A DNA stretch of 64,000 nt, taken from NCBI GenBank assembly GCA_032717465.1, contig CM064655.1, forward strand, positions 16,574,402 through 16,638,401, given 5' to 3'. Below the pieces are notes generated by a model. The model was not told the DNA's origin and did no database searches. It saw only the letters and a program-made list of their open reading frames with translations. The translations under genes and the position numbers were made by a program. Shown here in pieces: positions 42,298 to 53,300 of this stretch. How positions within the stretch are numbered: the stretch's first letter is position 1; each line of letters starts with the position of its first letter. Origin of the DNA: Coenobita brevimanus. Its lineage: Eukaryota > Arthropoda > Malacostraca > Decapoda > Coenobitidae.

Positions 42298-42298
<1 letters not shown>
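42053..42298 (-). mobile_element. tRNA-Gly-like SINE (family 2) with (CA)n tail
   Basis: The minus strand begins CGGTCGGTGGTGCAGTGGTA (A box) and continues ACATTCTCGCTTGCCA, like a tRNA-Gly gene. A degenerate B box (GGGAGTTCGCGCCTC) lies about 40 bp on. The body ends CCTGGTGAATTACACACAC. It is flanked by (TG)n on both sides (42029-42052 and 42299-42364). It is not a functional tRNA. Confidence 0.75.
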
Positions 42299-42366
<68 letters not shown>

Positions 42367-42392
42367 TAGAGAGAGAGAGAGAGAATTCTGAT
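42299..42392. repeat. (TG)n and (GA)n microsatellite
   Basis: About 33 TG units followed by a short GA run, between the SINE and the fold-back element. Confidence 0.9.
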
Positions 42393-42393
42393 G

Positions 42394-43643
42394 CAGTACA
42401 CTATGTACCGTCATGGTCATAAATAACAACCTATCCTCCATTACTCCGTGCCTCAAGCTGGCTCCATTATGTGTGGCAAGTGACAGTGGAGTAAGAGGGG
42501 CTGGGAGGGAGAGGCCAGAAAGAGAAGGGAAGGTGGGATGGGGGATGAGTGATGGTGTGGGGGTGGAGTGAGGGAGGGTAGGTAGGGGAGGGAGAATGAA
42601 ATGCGAAGTGGTAGTCACATTATTTGTCTATTATCTTTCATTGAGGGTATGATATAAACGAATTAATATTTGGCAGATAATGTTGCATTAAACCTTCTAT
42701 AGTGATGTCAGATAATGAAGCTCAAGGGCTGGCTCGTGAGGGAATTATACTGACATTACAGACCAAATATTAATGCGGAGCCAGATACTGTATTTGTATT
42801 TATCCGTGTATTTTGACTTTGTACGCAGAATGGAATCTGGATGGCTTTGATTTCTGGAATGTTTGTGCATGAAATGTTCCCTACTCTTACACGTAACTAC
42901 GTCTGGAACTAAATATCATACGAAACCTTTGATGTGGCTTTGTCCACAGTAAATATGATCATCCTCTCCATATACACTCTCTCCACACGGCCAGCATCAT
43001 GTCATGTATTTTATGGCATCTCTAAATATGAAAAGGGTATTTAAAATAACTGTACACAAAAGGTAAATAAATCTGATGTCTGTGAACATGGGTGGATATA
43101 ATGTTGATATCCCCATAATCTGTTGCTTGGACTCCATGCCAGTATGGGTTTTAATGGCTGTCCAACAACCCCAACACCCTCTCATCACTTTGGAATGATA
43201 TTTCCCTCTGACAAAAAAACGCTACCCTGTAGTTATAAATTGGTTGACAAAGCAATAGTGTGTTGTGCTGTAAACTTCTGGCTTTGCACTATTGTTTGAT
43301 CTCTCACATCAGTATATTTCTCTCACGAGCCAGCCCTTGACATCACCACCTATCTAAAGCCTGTTATCTGACGCCATTGTACAAAGCATAATGCAGCACT
43401 ATCTACCAAACATTAACTCCTTTATATCATGCCCCAAATGAAAGAAAACAGGCAAATAATACACTTTGCATTTCATTCTACCTCCCCTACTTCCCCTCTC
43501 TCACCCCACCCACCTTCCCTTCTCTCTCTGGCCCCTCCCTCTCAGCTCCTCTTACTTCACTGTGCCTTGCCACGCATAAAGCAGGCAGCCTGAGGCACAG
43601 CGTACTGGAGGATGAGTGATTACTTATGACCACGACTGTACTG
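42394..43643. mobile_element. Fold-back DNA element with long inverted repeats
   Basis: The ends are CAGTACACTATGTACC...GTCATGGTCATAA on the left and, on the complement of the right, CAGTACAGTCGTGGTCATAA. The inverted arms extend about 330-370 bp inward (CTGGCTCGTGAGGGA at about 42732 against the inverse TCTCACGAGCCAG at about 43322). TG lies at each outer edge in mirror image. The 560-bp centre has no coding signal. It is probably a Tc1/mariner-type non-autonomous element. Sequence 43644-44059 holds nothing recognised. Confidence 0.7.
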
Positions 43644-44059
43644 TGTTTTTCTCCTCATTACTGTGTGAGAAATAAAACAGACTGAAAACATTCCTTCTAC
43701 TTAAAAAATAAAAGGTGTAAAATTATAAATATTGGCATTTTCTTCCATCTTTACTGAATATTTTGTGAATGACAAAGGTGGTCAGGAACCTAACCCCCCT
43801 ATTTCTTAACAATATTATGGGAAAAATAGGTTTGTTATTTGGTCGATTTGTTATTCAACCACTTTTTATGGAACGCATCCCTGTTGAACAGACGGGGGCT
43901 GGGTGTACAGTATAAACCAACACAGGTGACTTTGGCCTCTATAGAGGACTACTTAATTTTGTGCTCTTTCTCTCTTTCAGACTTACCATAGCTTAGCCTG
44001 CCCTCCCTCCCTCCCTCCCTCGTACAGGCCAAGGCGACACCCACCTACTTATGGAAGTA

Positions 44060-45077
44060 AAGTAGGCTCGCCCAGTGCACGTCATCACAGTGCGCGAATC
44101 GCATTGTGCGCGAGTGACCAAAAATCATAATGAAAAACCTTGAATGCGCGAGTTTACCCCACAAAACATGAGGTAGAGGCAAGAAGTGTCTTAGAAACAC
44201 CATTTTCCATCAGTACACGACCCCCCCCACACACACACACAATGCGCCAATAGTGACCTAGAGGCTTATGGGGAAGGTGCTCAAGAGGAGTCTACAATAA
44301 GATGTCGCCAATAACAGCTTCAATAATAATGTTTTTGGCCATAACAGTAAGTTAGAATAGATACCCAGTTTCTATAATAATGATGTTTAATTCGTGAATA
44401 CCAAGTTGTTATACTGCCAATACATCCATAACAAGATGAGGAATGAAACAAACAAGCGAGAAGAGATGAAGGATATTGCCGAAAATGTGAGCAGTAGCGA
44501 GAAGGAGAGGGAGGATCCTCCCCTCACCACCTCCCCTGACTCGCCCACCGCTGTCCTCCACTGTCCCACCTGACTCACCAGCCGCCTCCCTCTCCACCTT
44601 CACAGCCCCACCTGACTCACCTGCTTCACCTGGCATACCTGCAACCCCCACCATAATGACTGTTGCTGCATTCTGGAAGAAATGTAACATTCAACAGGCC
44701 GTAAATTTCTTCGTCAAAGCCAGGAATAATACAACATTGGCAACCGTTAAACAAGCGTGGTGCGGCCGGGGTGGTGGTGGGGGCACTGTAAGTGCATGTC
44801 TCAGAACCCCTGTTGTTTAAGTCCATCAGGCCTGTTGTCTACTGTTGTTAAGGTGACTGCCTATATTTTTGTTATTGCAGCTATATCTGTAGTACAATGT
44901 CTGAAAAATTTGACCTTTTTATGTCTCTAAAGGCCAAAAAATGTCCAGGTATGAAGGGGTACCGCCCATATGCCCATATGTAATTATTCCCATAAGATTA
45001 TGTATTCCCAGTACGCGAATTCCCAGTGTGCGAGGTCGTGGACTGCCCAATCTCTCACGCACTGTGCGAGCCTACTG
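44060..45077 (+). mobile_element. Deletion derivative of a Tigger-like transposon
   Basis: The ends are inverted (left AGTAGGCTCGCCCAGTGCAC; right complement AGTAGGCTCGCACAGTGCGT), with TA outside. The plus strand at about 44560-44770 encodes SPASPGIPATPTIMTVAAFW then KKCNIQQAVNFFVKA, which resembles the C-terminal FWKKxNI block of Tigger transposases. The N-terminal and catalytic regions are missing. A smaller relative lies at 48921-49387. Confidence 0.7.
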
Positions 45078-45232
45078 TACCAATATTTCATTAGACAATG
45101 ATTCAGTATCATAATAAAGAATACTGAAGAACTGCCATCAGGTGAAAAGACCTACCTATGCTAGCATAGTTCATGGATTTCAAATGTAATGTAACAAAAC
45201 ATACCATAATATGGTAATTCATGCTGATTTAC

Positions 45233-45351
45233 CTGTCCTGGTGCTGTGATGGTTTGCCTTCAAGACTATTAAGCATTGATGGTAGTAATTCAACCTGCTT
45301 GTTCAGATCGAGTCTTGGATATCCCATCTTGATGTATATAATGGAAAAATT
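45233..45351 (-). CDS. ECPAS: ECM29 proteasome adaptor/scaffold (ECPAS), internal exon
   Basis: This is a 119-bp minus-strand exon with acceptor TTTTCTTTCAG (45352-45362) and donor GTAAAT (45227-45232). It is read from phase 0: NFSIIYIKMGYPRLDLNKQV then ELLPSMLNSLEGKPSQHQD, ending in AG that completes a Ser codon in the exon at 20767. It closely resembles the remembered animal ECM29 stretch FTIIYVKMGYPRL, near residue 100 of the protein. ECM29 is a large HEAT-repeat protein that tethers and stabilises 26S proteasomes. I found no earlier exon before 64000, so the upstream intron is probably longer than 18.6 kb. Function is inferred from family knowledge. Confidence 0.88.
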
Positions 45352-45479
45352 CTGAAAGAAAATTTTAGTTTAGTGATTAACTTGTCAAGCTCATTTTTCT
45401 CTGAATGATAAAAAGTACCCTATATATCAACTGATATTCCTACAGACTTTAAAGGAAGCTGTATATATATGTATATAAA

Positions 45480-46544
45480 TCTTGAGAGAGAGAGAGGGGG
45501 GGGGGTAACAAGTATCCTTTAGGACCACCACAATAGGCTCTAGACTCTCCTCTCTTCACTGACCCAACTGGTGAACAACCCTAAATCTTTTCTATCCTTA
45601 ATGACCTATAGCAGCTTGTACAATACTCAATTAATATCCATGACCACTCTGGAGAGAGTTCCAAAATACATGACCTTCTCCTTACAACTAATCCTTCCAC
45701 TCACTCAGTTAATCTTTTTTCTCCATTGGGCTCCTTGATCATTTCCTGATTCTTCATAAATTTAACCTGTCCTATCCCTCCAGTAAAGCCTACTAACCCT
45801 CCCAGGAAGTGGCAGTTATGGCACTTTGGAGCTGCTGACTTCGAAACCCTCAGGCACTACTGCTCTGAATTTCCCTGGAATGATTATTGCTTCCAAGGCT
45901 GAGAACCATCTGAGTGTCCCTAGCACAGTATGGAGGTCATTAACTCAGGTATGTAAGCATACATGTTTTTCCCTTACCCTCTGGGGAAAACAAGGGGGGA
46001 GGGGGAGGTAACTGCACCTGTTCTACTTCTGTTCACAATGAGGAGGAGGCCTACAAAAGGTACCAGTGCCAACCCACCCTTAAATCTTGCCTCTATTATG
46101 TTTCTGCCCTACTTAAGGAGTGTGTGAAGAATGATGAGGGAAAAGTAGAAGCAGACAGTGAAGATACTACAGACGCCTAGAGAAAGCTTTATAACTTGTT
46201 GCTGAATGAGGAGTCTGACTGGAACAGGAAAGGTTTGTCAGCAAATCCAGTGTTTGGCCCTTGGCCTTTGATTCATGCTGCTGCTGTGAGCAGGGCAATA
46301 GGCATGATGCATTTAGGGAAGGCTGCAGGTGTGTCTGGGACTGCCGAAATGCTGAAGGCCTTAAGAGATAGAGAAGCAGGTTTAGTTACTGATTTGATAA
46401 ATACAATTATATATGTGTGTGCTGTCTCAGATGACTAGCTGAAGTGTCTGATTTTAAATGTGTACAAGGGGAAGGATGATGTCCTGGAATGGGAATATTA
46501 CAGAGGCACAAAACTTTTGGACAAGATAATGAAGGTAATGGAGA
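45480..46544 (+). pseudogene. Degenerate LINE linker and RT start
   Basis: In broken plus-strand frames it encodes WHFGAADFETLRHYCSEFPW, later GKAAGVSGTAEMLKALRDRE, then LILNVYKGKDDVLEWEYYRG and KLLDKIMKVMERI. These are the end-of-endonuclease, linker and RT block 1-2 signatures of an RTE/I-type LINE. It ends abruptly at about 46544, where a Jockey-like fragment begins. Confidence 0.7.
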
Positions 46545-47465
46545 GAATCTTGGTGTAACATACAATACATCAATGTCATTTAAAGCAAACATCACAAACA
46601 CTAAAGATCCAGTAAATTAACACCAAGACTCAATGCCTTAAGGTCACTTGCCTGTACAACACTTGGACACAACAAAGAATCCACTGCCACAGTATACAAA
46701 CAATATAATTATACATTCAGTGATGAATTATGCAAGCCCTGCTCGGGCTTCTAACCTCACTAAAACACACTACAACACTCTACAGATCATACAGAACAAG
46801 GCCCTAAAAATAATCACAGGCTGCACACCTACTACACCCACAGACCACCTACACCAACAAACCAGTTCTCAAAGTCAGGGATCATCTAGACATGAGAGGC
46901 ACCCAAATTCTCACCGCTGTTTCCACAAACCCACACCATCCACTACACTACATGGCAGCACATCCACACACACCAAGGAACATCAAAACAACACCCAGCA
47001 CATAATACCATACACAAATACTATCATCTCTCCCCTCTCGCCAGCCTCAGACCAGCTTCCAGAAGCATATCCACACTCAAATCACTCGCTGCACCATTCA
47101 GTTACTTAAACACAACACACAGCTTCATGCACAGCTTCCTGATATCCACCCTTCTGAGTCCTATCTCCCTCATGATGACAGGGTCCACCTGGCCAGGCTG
47201 AGATGTGGGCATCATCCAGCCCTCCTGAATTATAAGAAGGGGCTGGATGACTCTGTCGTTAATGCCTGTTTAGGATGCAACACAGCACCACATACTATTA
47301 AGCACATTATGGAAGACTGCATTGCACACAATCATCTGCACCAACAACACATCAGGCACTCCTTGAGAGCTCTGTGGGATAGCCCAGTCTCGGCCATGGC
47401 CTTCCTTAGGGACTTGGGGCTCTTTGGCCAGACTGCCTAGGGAACAAATACTGTACTACTATTAC
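46545..47465 (+). mobile_element. Jockey-like LINE 3' fragment
   Basis: The plus strand matches the element at 36723-40905: IIHSVMNYASPARASNLTKT, IQNKALKIITGCTPTTPTDH, and later DRVHLARLRCGHHPALLNYK. The tail is TACTACTATTACTACTT. It is 5'-truncated and joined directly to the degenerate LINE. Several frameshifts are present. Confidence 0.85.
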
Positions 47466-47637
47466 TACTTGCATGCATTTCCCGGTGTGTAAAACAATAA
47501 CAAATGTTGTCTGAAGTGTTTATTTAATGATCATGTACATATTTCTGTTTTCAAAGGTAGCTCCAAACAGACCAAAAAAAAAAAACAATAGTCTGAAAGA
47601 CTCTTTGTCCCCTGCCATTCAGATTACAGGACTTTTA

Positions 47638-47639
<2 letters not shown>

Positions 47640-47671
<32 letters not shown>

Positions 47672-47685
47672 TATATATATATTGT

Positions 47686-47722
<37 letters not shown>
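47640..47722. repeat. (TA)n tract
   Basis: Two long TA runs separated by TTGTATAC, immediately before a TA-flanked terminal repeat. Confidence 0.9.
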
Positions 47723-47724
<2 letters not shown>

Positions 47725-48651
47725 AGTAAGCCCTTAATTCACGTGAGGGTTACGTTCCCAGACCCTTCGCGTATGTGGTAAATTCGCATATACATTCTGC
47801 CCTTCTGTGCACATAATTACGCATGGCTACTAAGTATGTTACATCTGAATAATACTGTTTATGCACTACATACACCTTATAAACTAGCATAAAGAATGAA
47901 AAACAACAAAAATGTGAGAAATTTAACACTGAAACCTGACAAGCACAGGCATAGGTGGAGACACTTCAGCAGTCTAGTGCACAAGCCCTCACTGCCTCCC
48001 ATATGCTACATTCTGCCTTCTTTATTGTATGAACAGTTGACTCATTCACCCCAAACATACGGTTCCGAGCCAGTTCACAGGCATAGGTGGAGACACTTTA
48101 GCACAGTCTGGTGCACTAGCCCTCACTGACTCCCGTATGCTACGTTCTGCCTTCTTTATTGTAAGAACAGTTGACTCACCCCAAACACACGGTTCAGAGA
48201 CAATTCACCATGAAGTCAATTCACCATCAAAACATGGACAATTCCCTGTCATTCTATAAATATACTTATTATTGATTAATTAATACTTTAATAACTAATT
48301 TTCAGGGGGATTTTATAACTCATATAAGTAAAAAACTAGTGTCCTGTACTAGCTAAATAAACCAGTATGTAAATGAATGACGGGGAATCGTCCTGACGGA
48401 GAATTGTCGCCGACATTCCTCCCTTAAGTTTGTCCAACACTTTAACTTTCTCTGTCAGCAACATCACTTTACGAGCCCGCTTTGGTGTGTTACCACATGC
48501 ATCACTAGCACTACCCTTAGGTCCGATGTTGGCAGACAAGGCAAGCAATCACTGGAAAGCAAAAAAATAAGCCACAAATAACGATTCGCGGGTCACGCAT
48601 GGTTCGACCGTCGGATTCAAACTGACTGTGTGGTGCGTAGTAGACCGACCT

Positions 48652-48687
<36 letters not shown>

Positions 48688-48853
48688 TATATGTATGCAC
48701 ACGGGCAGCTGGTAGGCATTTTTATATTTTATCTATTCTCTTGTATATTAAAATTATTTATTTGAATACTATAATTTTTTAATTATTGTACGAAAAATTT
48801 GTGGATAAACGAAATCGCGTGAAAAAAGTTCGCGTGAATTAAGGGCGTACCTG
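47723..48853 (-). mobile_element. Internally deleted Tigger-like element, copy 1
   Basis: The ends are inverted: left CAAGTAAGCCCTTAATTCAC; right complement CAGGTACGCCCTTAATTCAC. The minus strand at about 48526-48400 encodes the start of a Tigger/jerky-type transposase (SASDACGNTPKRARKVMLLT, then EKVKVLDKLKGGMSATILRQ), after which the frame runs into unrelated AT-rich sequence. A 133-bp unit is duplicated in tandem (about 47943-48070 and 48076-48205). The (CA)n at 48653-48682 lies inside. Confidence 0.8.
48336..48548 (-). pseudogene. Tigger-like transposase N-terminus (deleted derivative)
   Basis: It encodes a basic leader and the first helix of a CENP-B/Psq-type DNA-binding domain only. The catalytic domain is absent. 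The frame is almost the same as at 56885-57097, so both descend from one deleted master copy. Confidence 0.7.
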
Positions 48854-48920
48854 TGTATATATATATATATATATAGATTGGATGATGGATGGATGATGGA
48901 TAAATACTTAAATATATATA

Positions 48921-48972
48921 CAGCACATCCTCAGAGTACGCGATCCCTCTTGTACACGAGGATCTTTTTGGG

Positions 48973-49005
<33 letters not shown>

Positions 49006-49387
49006 TACGTGAATTGAACTCCTTGTAAGCGAGACGGGCACCAAAGAGTGGCCCAAATCCAGGGTTACCCTGAGTTCGCGACATTGCCCCCCCCAAGAGG
49101 TAAGCAGCCATATTCTTGCTGATTTAGTTAAGCCATATCCTTGTTGACTTACCAAGTAAAGCCATAATCTCGTTGGTTTACTTTATCTTAGGTAATATGT
49201 CTTAGATAGTTTCCCTGTACAGTATAGTACAATACTTAGGTCTGAAAGGCGTCTCAAGGGTTGCCTATGAAAGGGGGTGCTGCACATATGTAATTTTTCC
49301 CATAAGTTTATGTATTCACAGTACGCAAATTCCTAATACGCGACGTCCTCTGCCGCCCATATAGGTGCGTACTAGAGGGATGTACTG
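48921..49387. mobile_element. Short TIR element related to 44060-45077
   Basis: The ends are CAGCACATCCTCAGAGTACG and, on the complement, CAGTACATCCCTCTAGTACG. The inner sequence near the right end (CCCATAAGTTTATGTATTC) matches the element at 44060-45077. A T31 run lies at about 48972-49002. It has no coding capacity. Confidence 0.65.
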
Positions 49388-49649
49388 AGTATATATAAAT
49401 ATATATACAGGAAACTCGCACGGAACACATGGGTTTCATTCCTACTGTGCCGTGTTCAGTGCGAAATCGCTATATTTAAACTACTCCGTATTTTGCTCCC
49501 TAGACCCCCAAATGTGTTGTTTTGCTGTTATCTGTCACTAGAAAGCACTTTAAGTGGTTAGAAGGTTTATTTAATGTTATAACTCACAAATACAGTACTC
49601 CACAGCAAAACTTCAACACACAAATACTGTATGTAAACACAAGGAAACA

Positions 49650-50310
49650 TTCCAACGCCGATCATACGTAATCATATAAATCAGGTTAACTGGTACCAGG
49701 GCTTTATTTAATGCTTTTTCTTTTTTGAGTGCTTTAACTTCAAAGTACATACCAGAACAGTACATATTTAACTTAGAAATGCAGTACTGTGGAAAAGCTG
49801 TACAGCAAGTCTTTAACGAACAAACAAAAAAGGCAATATTCTGACGCCGATCGTGGGTAATCATATAAATCAGGTTAACTGGTTACAAGGCTTTATTTAA
49901 TGCTTTAATTGCTTACAAGTACATACCAGAACAGTAAATATTTAACTTACAAATACAGTACTGTAGAAAAGCAGCACAGTAAGAGTTTAAGGAACAAACA
50001 AAAAAGGCAAAATTCCAACGCCGATCACGGGTAATCATATAATTAGGGTTAACTGGTTACAAGGCTTTATTTAATGATTTAACTTGATTTAAGTGCATAC
50101 AAGTACAGTACATACGAGAACAGTAAATATTTAACTTACAAATACTGTACAGTACTGTGGAAAAAACGAACAAATAAAAAAGGCAATATTCTGACGCCTA
50201 TCAGGTAAACTGGTTATAAGACTTTATTTCTTGCTTTAACGTTATTTAATAGTACTTTAAGTTGCACATAAACTTACCAGAACAGTACAGTACTGTAAAT
50301 ATTTAACTTA
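49650..50310. repeat. Tandem repeat of about 175-190 bp, four partial units
   Basis: Recurring landmarks are GCCGATC, TAATCATATAAATCAGG, TTAACTGGTTACAAGGCTTT, ATTTAACTTACAAATACAG and AAAAAGGCAA, with unit starts near 49655, 49845, 50018 and 50193. The same unit occurs in the inverse orientation in element X copy 1 near 22640-22930. Confidence 0.75.
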
Positions 50311-50316
50311 CAAATA

Positions 50317-53300
50317 CAGTAATCCCTCTAATATCCGGACGCCCAATAACCGAACATCCCCACTAACCGAACCTTATCGTCCTGGGATCAAACATTCCCA
50401 AAATGGTCCGAAAATCCAAAAAAAATGGAAAAAAAATCGATTTTTTGCCGTCCGTAATTTGAACTTGCCGCGCGCGCCGCGTGAGAGCATTGTTTTGGTT
50501 CGTCATTCCTCCGACGTCCGATAGAGCGCCGCTGCATCCTCCCCACTTCCCGCCTGTCTCTCACCGCGACAAGACCTACGCTCTTCGTCATGGCTGCCCA
50601 CGTGCTCGCTTTTGTGGTGGTGCCGTACTTGCTGCAAGGCCTCCTGCTGCTCTCTGCCCTACTCTTAGTGTGTGTGATGATGGCCCCGCCTCCTGAGAAA
50701 AGGAAGAGAGTGGTGTTGACTCTGGAGAAGAAACGGGAGATATTGGAGAAGGTTGATGCGGGTTGGTCTTCCTCTCGCATTCTCCGCGAGTTCAACCTGG
50801 CCCGGTCGACTTTGTTTGATATCAAGCGTTCCCGAGACAAGCTCATGCAGTACACGGCTGACTTCTTGTCGAGAAGCAAACGCAACGTGGAGAGGAAGGT
50901 TATGTTTACTCCCAAGTATGCAGAGATCGACCGCTCCACGTTGATTTGGTATCGACAGCAACGTGCAGCTGGTGTGATGGTACGTGGAACGGAGCTGAAG
51001 GCTGCTGCTGAGAAGTTTGCAAGGCTTCACGACGCCCTAGACTTCAAGGCATCCGAGGGTTGGCTCTTCGCGTTCAAGTTGCGACATGGCCTTACTAACC
51101 GTAAAGCACATGGCGAAGCATTGGACGCTAACGAGGATGGAGTGGACGAGTTTCGGCACAAGGTGAAAGGCTTGATCGACAGGGAGGGCCTCACTCTCGG
51201 TCAAGTCTATAACGCTGACGAAACTGGCCTATTCTATCGCTCGGTGCCAACGAACACTCTCGCCGATGAGACGGAGAAGCGTGTACCTGGCCGCAAGCTT
51301 TCTAAGGAACGGATATCTGCTTTGTGTTGTGCCAATGCTAACGGCATGCACCGGCTTAAGCCCGTTATTGTTGGCCGTGCAAAGCAGCCTCGGTGCCTTC
51401 GTGGGGTGATGGATGTCCTTCCTGTCGTATGGTACCATTCTTTGAAAGCATGGTTCACAGCTGTGATTTTCAAAGACTGGTTTCACCATCACTTCGTCAA
51501 GGAGGTCATACATTACCAGACGAAGACACTGGGAATTCCTCGCGACCAGGTAAAGGCTCTCCTTCTCCTCGACAATGCACCTGCCCACCCGTGCGACAAG
51601 GACTTGGTTGCTGAGAATGGCCGTATTAGGTGCATGTTTCTGCCACCTAATACGACTGCTCTCATTCAACCAATGGACCAAGGAGTGATCGTGGCAACAA
51701 AGCGCCTGTACCGTCGGAAGTTCCTGGACGAGGTGATGGTGGTTCTCGAGGACGAGGACGAGCGCAGGGAAGGACGTGACACTCGAGGCAAGCGGACTTT
51801 GGAAAACCTTCGCCGCTACAACATCAAGTCTGCGCTGTACAACTGGGCTAGTGCATGGAAGGAAGTCCCTGTGAAAACTCTTGAAAATGGTTGGTCTCGT
51901 CTGCTTCTCGGAACAGATGTGGAGTACGATTTCCTAGGGTTTGACGTGGATGACTTCCATGCACGGCTGCGTACGCACGGCGACGATGTTGATGTGGACG
52001 ATGTTCGTGAGTGGTTGGACGACGACGAGGGCGATCCTGGGTATCAGACGTTGTCTGATATCGAGATCGCGTCTTCAGTTGCTGGTGTCAGTCCCGAACT
52101 TGAAGATTCCGACGACGAAGGCGATGATGATGCAGACTCCGCCCAGCAGGACACTACTCCAGCCATCTCCAAGCTGAGCGCACTCCGGGAACATCTAGAG
52201 TTCGTCCTAGACTACCTGGAACACCCGGACTGCGACAGGGAGATGGGGCCCTTGGGACTCGTGGAGGAAGTGCGTGCTTTCCGGCAGCGCATCATCAATC
52301 GCCAGAATCGTCGGTCCTTGCGTCAGTCAACGATTGACAGTTTTTTCAGGCCCGTGACCCCGCTGTGCCAAGCCCTGGTTCCACTCCGTTGCCTCCCCAA
52401 GACAGGCCCTCATGCTCCGAGCCACAGCCCAGCACATCAGCTACAGTGGAGTCACCGCTCGACGTGAGTTTGCGGCTGTCTTCAGAGTCTTCTGTAGTCG
52501 GTACGCCATCACCACTACCCACCGATGCACCCCTTGGACGCCTGCCAGTGATACTCTCGGGCTCTGACAGTGAATAAACAGCAAGAACTTCTCCACTAGA
52601 CCACACGGGAATTTTGAGTGTTGTGCAGTGAAAAAAACGGTGTGTTGTGTTAAGGTTTTCAAGTTGGGAGAAAAGACTAAGTAGAAAAGAAATTTAACGT
52701 AACTAACCTTCTTTGTTTTGGCTTTGGAAACTTAAAAAAACTTGGGAAAAGTTAATGTGCAACACTTAAATTTAATGGAACATTATTTGGACTAAAGTGA
52801 ACACTGTGAAAAGAACGGACTTCTGTGTGTTAGTGACTAAGTTCAGTGCAAGACTTCAGGAAGAGTGTAGTGCAAGTGCTTCAGGAAATCGTTCTTACTG
52901 TCAGAGTCCGAGAGGAGGCGGTTATTCATCGAGGTGGCCAGGGACTTGCTGTAAGTAGCCAAAATGTTTCATGTTGTACTATTTTCCATACTATATTTAC
53001 CAGAATGTTTCATATTGTATTTTTTCCCATACTATACTTACCAGAAAGTGTCATACTGTACTTCTTTCCATACTAAACTTACCTCATGCATGTGCAGTAG
53101 GAATGTGTTTTTCAGAGTTCGGTTAGGTTCGGTTAGGTTAGGTTCGGTTAGAGTCCATAAGTACCAGAATGTTTATTAATGTATGAACATACTTCTAAAC
53201 CCACATTTTATGTGTCTATTGCATTTATTTCAGTCATTTATGTGCCTTATTGGTGTGATTTGGGTGTTAAATAGGTGCTATGCATGTCCGGAGGGAGTTG

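Larger units (their letters stand above)
20768..45232 (-). other. ECPAS: Intron of the ECM29 gene, about 24.5 kb, filled with transposons
   Basis: It is bounded by the donor GTAAAT at 45227-45232 and the acceptor at 20768-20777. Nearly all of it can be assigned to mobile elements or repeats. The remaining unassigned parts are about 20778-20912, 21396-21845 and 43644-44059. Confidence 0.8.

Noticed and set aside
44409..44690. Gly/Glu-rich minus-strand frame
   Set aside because: It is opposite to a recognisable Tigger transposase C-terminus on the plus strand.
53116..53150. GGTTCGGTTAGGTTAGG-type array as telomere
   Set aside because: It is short, irregular and lies inside the Tigger 3' non-coding region.
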